From Oleiagrimonas sp963817755 (GTDB lineage Bacteria > Pseudomonadota > Gammaproteobacteria > Xanthomonadales > Rhodanobacteraceae): DNA of 64,000 nt. Location: NCBI GenBank assembly GCA_963817755.1, contig CAWFPB010000002.1, forward strand, positions 248,001 through 312,000, written 5' to 3'. Under the pieces are notes generated by a model. It searched no databases. It was given only the letters and a program-made list of their open reading frames with translations, and was not told the DNA's origin. Below are positions 59,741 through 64,000 of the stretch, in pieces (the stretch's first letter is position 1; the number at the start of each line of letters is the position of its first letter). The position numbers were made by a program, and so were the translations under genes.

Positions 59741-62155
59741 TCAGCGCAGGGAGCGGTAGGTCGCCGGCTCGTAGGCGTCGACCTGCACCACCTGATTGCG
59801 CGCCTCGCGCGCCTCGTCGAGCCATTCGTATTCCTCGGCGCTGATGATGCCGGCAGCCAGCGCCATGTCGTCGAGCATGTAGCCCGGCGCGTGTTCGAGC
59901 TTGCCGGCGCGCACGGCATCGCGCATTTTCGTCTCCACCGGGATCGCGCGCACGGCCTTGTCCAGGGCCGCCTCCAGCATGCCCAGGCCGGGCTCGTCCG
60001 CCGGCGGCACGAAGATGTCGTCGGTCAGGTGGATGCGCGCCTCGCGGTCCTCGAGGATGGTGCGCGCCACGCGTGCGCCGAGGGTGTCCGAAGGCGGGCG
60101 GAAGCGCGCGCCCAAGGGGAACACCACGAATCGTGCCAGCCACGGCGCCACCGGCCCGGGCAGGTTCTCCATCACCCCGCGCAGCGCTTCCTGGGTACGG
60201 TACAGCGCGGTCGCGGCGCTCCAGCGCGCCAGGTCGTAGTGGCTGGCGATCTTCGGTTCGTCCAGGTAGCGCTTGAGCGCGGCGGCGGCCATGTACTGCC
60301 AGGCCATGGCATCGGCCAGGCGCCCGGAGATCTTCTCGCGCCGCTTCAGCGCGCCGCCCAGCGTGGCCATGGACAAGTCCGAGACGAACGCGAATGCGGC
60401 CGAGAACCGCGACAGGTGCTGGAACGGGCGCCGCAGGTCGCCGTGCGGCGCGCGCGCCAGGCGGCTGCCGGTCAGGGCCAGCACGAAGGCGCGCAGGGCG
60501 CGCGTGAAGACGAAATTGACGTAGCCGAACAGCGCCTTGTCCAGACGCTTGCGGTCGCCGTCCTGCGCCGCGGTCATCAGCTTCTGCACGAACGGATGGC
60601 AGCGGATCGCGCCCTGGCCGTAGATGATCATCGAGCGCGTGAGGATGTTGGCGCCCTCCACGGTAATACCGACCGGCACCGCCATCCACATGCGCGAGAG
60701 CAGGTTGCGCGGGCCGCGCTGGATGGCCGCGCCGGCGCGGATGTCCATGGCGTCGGCCACCACTTCGCGCATGGCCTCGGTCAGGTAGGCCTTGGCGATC
60801 GAGCCGAGCACCGCGGGCCGCTCGCCGGCATCCAGGGCGCCGCAGGTCAGGGTGCGCGTGGCGCCCATGGTCCAGGTCATGCCGGCGATCCGCGCCAGCG
60901 GTTCCTCGATGCCCTCGAAGCGGCCGATCGGGGTGTCGAACTGCTCGCGCACGGTGGCATAGGCACCGCAGATGCGCGTGGACATCTGCGCTGCACCGAT
61001 GGCCAGCGCCGGCAGCGAGATCGAGCGGCCGGCGGCCAGCGACTCCATCAGCATGCGCCAGCCGTGGCCGATCTGCTCGCGCCCGCCGATGATCGCATCC
61101 AGCGGCACGAACACGTCGGTGCCCACGGTCGGGCCGTTGTTGAACGGCACGCCCATCGGGTCGTGGTGGCGCCCGATCTCGATGCCGGGCGTGTCACGCG
61201 GGATCAGCGCGCAGGTGATGCCCAGGTCCTCGGTGTCGCCGAGCAGGCCGTGCGGGTCCTTCAGGCGGAAGGCCAAGCCGATCAGCGTGGCCACCGGCGA
61301 CAGGGTGATGTAGCGCTTGTTCCAGGACAATCGCATGCCGAGCACTTCCTCGCCCTGGTACATGCCACGCTCGATGATGCCGGTCGACTGCGTGGCGGCG
61401 GCGTCGGAGCCAGCCTCGGGGCCAGTCAGGGCAAAGCACGGGATCTCGCGGCCGTCGGCCAGGCGCGGCAGGTAGTATTTCTTCTGCTCGTCGGTGCCGT
61501 AGTGCAGCAGCAGCTCGCCGGGGCCCAGCGAATTGGGCACCATCACCGTCACCGCGGCGGCGATCGAGCGGCTGGCGATGCGCGTGACCACGCGCGAATG
61601 GCCGATCTCGGAGAAGCCCAGCCCGCCGAATTCCTCGGGGATGATCATGCCGAAGAAGCGTTCGCGCTTGAGGTAGTCCCAGACTTCCTCGGGCAGGTCG
61701 CGGTCCTGCTGGACCTGCCAGTCGTCGAGCATGCGGCACAGGGTGTCGACCTGATGGTCCAGGAAGGCCTGCTCGCGTTCGTCCAGGGGGCGGCAGCGGA
61801 AGTCCTCCAGGCGGCGCCAGTCGGGCATGCCGGAGAAGATCTCCGCATCCCACCACACCGTACCCGCCTCCAGGGCAATACGCTCGGTCTCGCCCATGCG
61901 CGGCAGCATCTTGCGCATCATCGGCAGCAGCGGTGCCGCGAACAGCCGGCGGCGCAACGGCGCGAACCCGGTGACCAGTGCGGCCAGCGCAACCACCGCC
62001 ACGGACAGCGCGAAAAGCACCGGCGAGGCCACGCCGCGGATCCACCAGGTCGCCAGCAGCACGGCCAGCGACGCGACCCAGGCCAGCCATCCGCGCCCGC
62101 GGAAGGCAAAGGCGACGAACACGACGATGGCGACGACGATTCCGAGCAGCAGCAT
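59741..62155 (-). CDS. fadE: Acyl-CoA dehydrogenase FadE
   Basis: FadE does the first oxidation of fatty acid beta-oxidation. The 804-residue protein has the long FadE layout (E. coli 814 aa). An N-terminal pair of TM segments (MLLLGIVVAIVVFVAFAF; LAWVASLAVLLATWW) is followed by the acyl-CoA dehydrogenase core: FFGMIIPEEFGGLGFSEIGHS, MVPNSLGPGELLLHYGTDEQK and CFALTGPEAGSDAAATQSTG. SWNKRYITLSPVATLIGLAF and EGANILTRSMIIYGQGAIRCHP follow, then a FadE-specific C-terminal domain. ATG 62155 is chosen; the open frame beyond it would overlap the divergent gene. Confidence 0.95.
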   Translation of the reverse strand: MLLLGIVVAIVVFVAFAFRGRGWLAWVASLAVLLATWWIRGVASPVLFALSVAVVALAALVTGFAPLRRRLFAAPLLPMMRKMLPRMGETERIALEAGTVWWDAEIFSGMPDWRRLEDFRCRPLDEREQAFLDHQVDTLCRMLDDWQVQQDRDLPEEVWDYLKRERFFGMIIPEEFGGLGFSEIGHSRVVTRIASRSIAAAVTVMVPNSLGPGELLLHYGTDEQKKYYLPRLADGREIPCFALTGPEAGSDAAATQSTGIIERGMYQGEEVLGMRLSWNKRYITLSPVATLIGLAFRLKDPHGLLGDTEDLGITCALIPRDTPGIEIGRHHDPMGVPFNNGPTVGTDVFVPLDAIIGGREQIGHGWRMLMESLAAGRSISLPALAIGAAQMSTRICGAYATVREQFDTPIGRFEGIEEPLARIAGMTWTMGATRTLTCGALDAGERPAVLGSIAKAYLTEAMREVVADAMDIRAGAAIQRGPRNLLSRMWMAVPVGITVEGANILTRSMIIYGQGAIRCHPFVQKLMTAAQDGDRKRLDKALFGYVNFVFTRALRAFVLALTGSRLARAPHGDLRRPFQHLSRFSAAFAFVSDLSMATLGGALKRREKISGRLADAMAWQYMAAAALKRYLDEPKIASHYDLARWSAATALYRTQEALRGVMENLPGPVAPWLARFVVFPLGARFRPPSDTLGARVARTILEDREARIHLTDDIFVPPADEPGLGMLEAALDKAVRAIPVETKMRDAVRAGKLEHAPGYMLDDMALAAGIISAEEYEWLDEAREARNQVVQVDAYEPATYRSLR

Positions 62156-62383
62156 GGGTGCATCCCTACGTTCGCGTGTGGACCCATTGTGAAGGCTGGA
62201 CGCAACAGGTGCCAAAAGTTGCGGTACGGCCGGTGCGGGTCCGTTCATGCTTGCCTGTGTGCGCCATGGCGGCAAAGGCTTGGGCGTACAATCGACCGGA
62301 CTACGAAAAGACGTTTCCTGCCGGCGTGGCGTCGTCGGCGAGCGCACCGCACCTGCGGAGCGCACGAGCACGAGAACATCCGA

Positions 62384-63190
62384 GTGAAAGACAAGAACGA
62401 GATCGTCACCAACTGGCTGCCGCGCTACACCGGCACCGAGGCCCAGGACTTCGGCTCGCACATCCTGCTGACCAACTTCGGCAACTACCTGGAGCTTTTT
62501 GCCGCCTGGCACGGCGTGGAGATCCGCGGCGCCGACCGGCCCATGCCCAACGCCACCGCCGACGGCATCACCATGATCAACTACGGCATGGGCAGCCCCA
62601 ACGCGGCCACCGTGATGGACCTGCTCTCGGCCATCAGCCCGCAGGCGGTGCTGTTCCTGGGCAAGTGCGGCGGCCTGAAGAAGAAGAACAAGATCGGCGA
62701 CCTGGTGCTGCCGATCGCCGCCATCCGCGGCGAGGGCACCTCCAACGACTACCTGCCGCCGGAGGTCCCGGCGCTGCCGGCCTTCCAGCTGCAGCGCGGC
62801 GTGTCGACCATGATCCGCGACCTCGACCACGACTACTGGACCGGCACGGTGTTCACCACCAACCGCCGGGTGTGGGAGCACGACGTGGAGTTCAAGCGCT
62901 ACCTGCGCCGCACCCGCAGCATGGCGGTGGACATGGAGACGGCGACCATCTTCGCCGCCGGCTTCGCCAACGGCATCCCCTCCGGCGCGCTGCTGCTGGT
63001 GTCCGACCAGCCGATGATCCCCGAGGGCGTCAAGACCGAGGCCAGCGACCGCAAGGTCACCGAACAATTCGTCGAGTCGCACATCCGCATCGGCATCGAG
63101 GCGCTCAAGCTGGTGCGTCGCAACGGTCGCAGCGTCAAGCACCTGCGCTTCGAGGAAGACCTGGAGATCGAGGTCGACGAGGACGAGTGA
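62384..63190 (+). CDS. AMP nucleosidase
   Basis: This enzyme cleaves AMP to adenine and ribose 5-phosphate. The 268-residue protein is the short form: KDKNEIVTNWLPRYTGTEAQDFGSHILLTNFGNYLELFA, DRPMPNATADGITMINYGMGSPNAATVMDLL and FLGKCGGLKKKNKIGDLVLPIAAIRGEGTSNDYLPPEVPALP. RSMAVDMETATIFAAGFANGIPSGALLLVSDQPM and an acidic tail follow. The start is GTG 62384. A TACAAT -10-like element is at 62287-62292. Confidence 0.9.
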   Translation: MKDKNEIVTNWLPRYTGTEAQDFGSHILLTNFGNYLELFAAWHGVEIRGADRPMPNATADGITMINYGMGSPNAATVMDLLSAISPQAVLFLGKCGGLKKKNKIGDLVLPIAAIRGEGTSNDYLPPEVPALPAFQLQRGVSTMIRDLDHDYWTGTVFTTNRRVWEHDVEFKRYLRRTRSMAVDMETATIFAAGFANGIPSGALLLVSDQPMIPEGVKTEASDRKVTEQFVESHIRIGIEALKLVRRNGRSVKHLRFEEDLEIEVDEDE

Positions 63191-63238
63191 TCACGCCCGG
63201 CGTGCGAAGATGCGCCGCGCAAGCAGGTGAGGAGTGGC

Positions 63239-64000
63239 ATGGAAGGGGACAAGATCGGGTTCTGGGGTGCCGTGGCCATCGGCATCGGCGGCATGGTCGG
63301 TGGCGGCATCTTCGCGGTGCTCGGCCTGTCGGTGGAGCTGGCCCGCGGCGCGGCACCGATCGCCTTCGCCCTGGCCGGCATGGTGGCGCTGCTGACGGCG
63401 CGCTCCTACGCCCGGCTGTCGGTGGCCTATCCGTCGCAGGGCGGCACGGTGACCTTCCTGTACCAGGCCTTCGGGCCGGGACTGTTCACCGGCACCGCCA
63501 ACGTGCTGCTGTGGATCAGCTACATCGTCATGCTGGCGCTGTACGCACACGCCTTCGGCAGCTACGGGGCGCTGCTGTTCCCGGCCGCGCACCGCGTGTT
63601 CTGGACCCATGCCCTGATCAGCACCGTGATCGTCGCGATCACGGTGCTCAACCTGCTCAGCGTGAAGGTGATCGGTGCCGCCGAGCGCTGGATCGTGGCG
63701 GTCAAGATCGCGATCCTGGCGGTGTTCGTGGGCCTGGGCGTGATCGGCATGGACACGCACCGCCTGGCCCCGTCCGAATGGGCGCCCTGGCTGCCGGTGG
63801 TGGCCGGCGGCATGATCATCTTCGTCGCCTACGAGGGTTTCGAGCTGATCGCCAACGCCGCCGAGGACGTGCGCGATCCCGCGCGCACGCTGCCGCGTGC
63901 CTTCTATGCCTGCGTCGGATTCGTCATCGCGCTGTACCTGGCCGTGGCCATGGTCACGCTGGGCAACCTGTCCATTCACGGCATCATCGCTGCCCAGGAC
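63239..64000 (+). CDS. APC family amino acid permease, 3' end cut off by window
   Basis: At least 254 codons are open from ATG 63239 to the window edge, with a GGTGAGGAG upstream. The N-terminus MEGDKIGFWGAVAIGIGGMVGGGIFAVLGLSVELARGAAPIAFALAGMVALLTARSYARLS is the APC-superfamily TM1-TM2 unwound GxGGMVGGGIF motif. AYPSQGGTVTFLYQAFG and ANVLLWISYIVMLALYAHAFGSY follow, then further TM helices and EGFELIANAAEDVRDPARTLPRAF, the conserved loop of amino acid permeases. It begins 48 bases after the AMP nucleosidase stop. The substrate is undetermined. Confidence 0.88.
   Translation, partial: MEGDKIGFWGAVAIGIGGMVGGGIFAVLGLSVELARGAAPIAFALAGMVALLTARSYARLSVAYPSQGGTVTFLYQAFGPGLFTGTANVLLWISYIVMLALYAHAFGSYGALLFPAAHRVFWTHALISTVIVAITVLNLLSVKVIGAAERWIVAVKIAILAVFVGLGVIGMDTHRLAPSEWAPWLPVVAGGMIIFVAYEGFELIANAAEDVRDPARTLPRAFYACVGFVIALYLAVAMVTLGNLSIHGIIAAQD

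Noticed and set aside
59891..62383. Long plus-strand open frame upstream of the AMP nucleosidase
   Set aside because: It is the antisense shadow of fadE. Only the part from GTG 62384 matches a known family.

Overview
The window is a GC-rich, gene-dense stretch of ordinary chromosome from a gammaproteobacterium. It most likely belongs to the Lysobacterales (Xanthomonadales), perhaps Rhodanobacteraceae; that is inference. The clues are rho-trxA divergent from rhlB with long low-complexity tails, folB-folK beside a pteridine reductase, cytochrome c4 divergent from engB and followed by tandem DsbA genes, ftsEX-rpoH linkage, a plant-type glutamate-cysteine ligase, and small intergenic repeats (a GTAG-type palindrome and TCCCGAG heptads). 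I found no prophage, CRISPR array, rRNA, tRNA or complete insertion sequence. About 57 protein genes are supported. The first (groEL) and last (APC permease) are cut by the window edges.

Layout. 0-10 kb: groEL 3' end, yaeQ, an LTA-synthase-like membrane sulfatase, glnE, a GatB/YqeY protein, rpsU divergent from tsaD, and folB-folK. 10-17 kb: a repeat-filled spacer, pteridine reductase, a YbdG-like channel, a DUF6159 protein, a TonB-dependent receptor behind a Zur-type operator, and a MidA-type methyltransferase. 17-25 kb (mostly minus): cca, an NDUFA9-like protein, slt, an EEP-family hydrolase, two DsbA-like proteins and cytochrome c4. 25-32 kb: engB, free-Met-R-sulfoxide reductase, bioD, an M3 peptidase lipoprotein, glutamate-cysteine ligase, MsrB and a LOG protein. 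32-42 kb: rho, trxA, rhlB, ftsE-ftsX, a two-receiver response regulator, ung, a small membrane protein, rpoH and a second small membrane protein. 42-51 kb (all minus): VOC protein, class V aminotransferase, DUF3667, two membrane proteins (one Coa1-like), VOC protein, tal and a frameshifted priA. 51-64 kb: a DnaA-box-containing divergent spacer, MATE transporter, sppA, small lipoprotein, SDR, Ada-AlkA fusion plus ogt, DUF4124, DegV, FadE, AMP nucleosidase and an APC permease.

The most interesting signals are regulatory and structural. A perfect CIRCE element (HrcA operator) lies in the rpoH leader and overlaps a good match to a sigma-E promoter, so two heat/envelope-stress circuits seem to meet on the sigma-32 gene beside the chaperonin locus. 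A near-perfect Zur box covers the likely -10 of the TonB receptor. Two perfect, loopless palindromes (50 bp and 44 bp) sit at gene 3' ends. One contains the degV stop codon and looks like a mobile-element remnant. The other follows a tandem duplication that carries an SDR stop codon. priA is broken by one extra base exactly in a conserved helicase motif. I see no convincing new multi-gene system such as a defence island or biosynthetic cluster.
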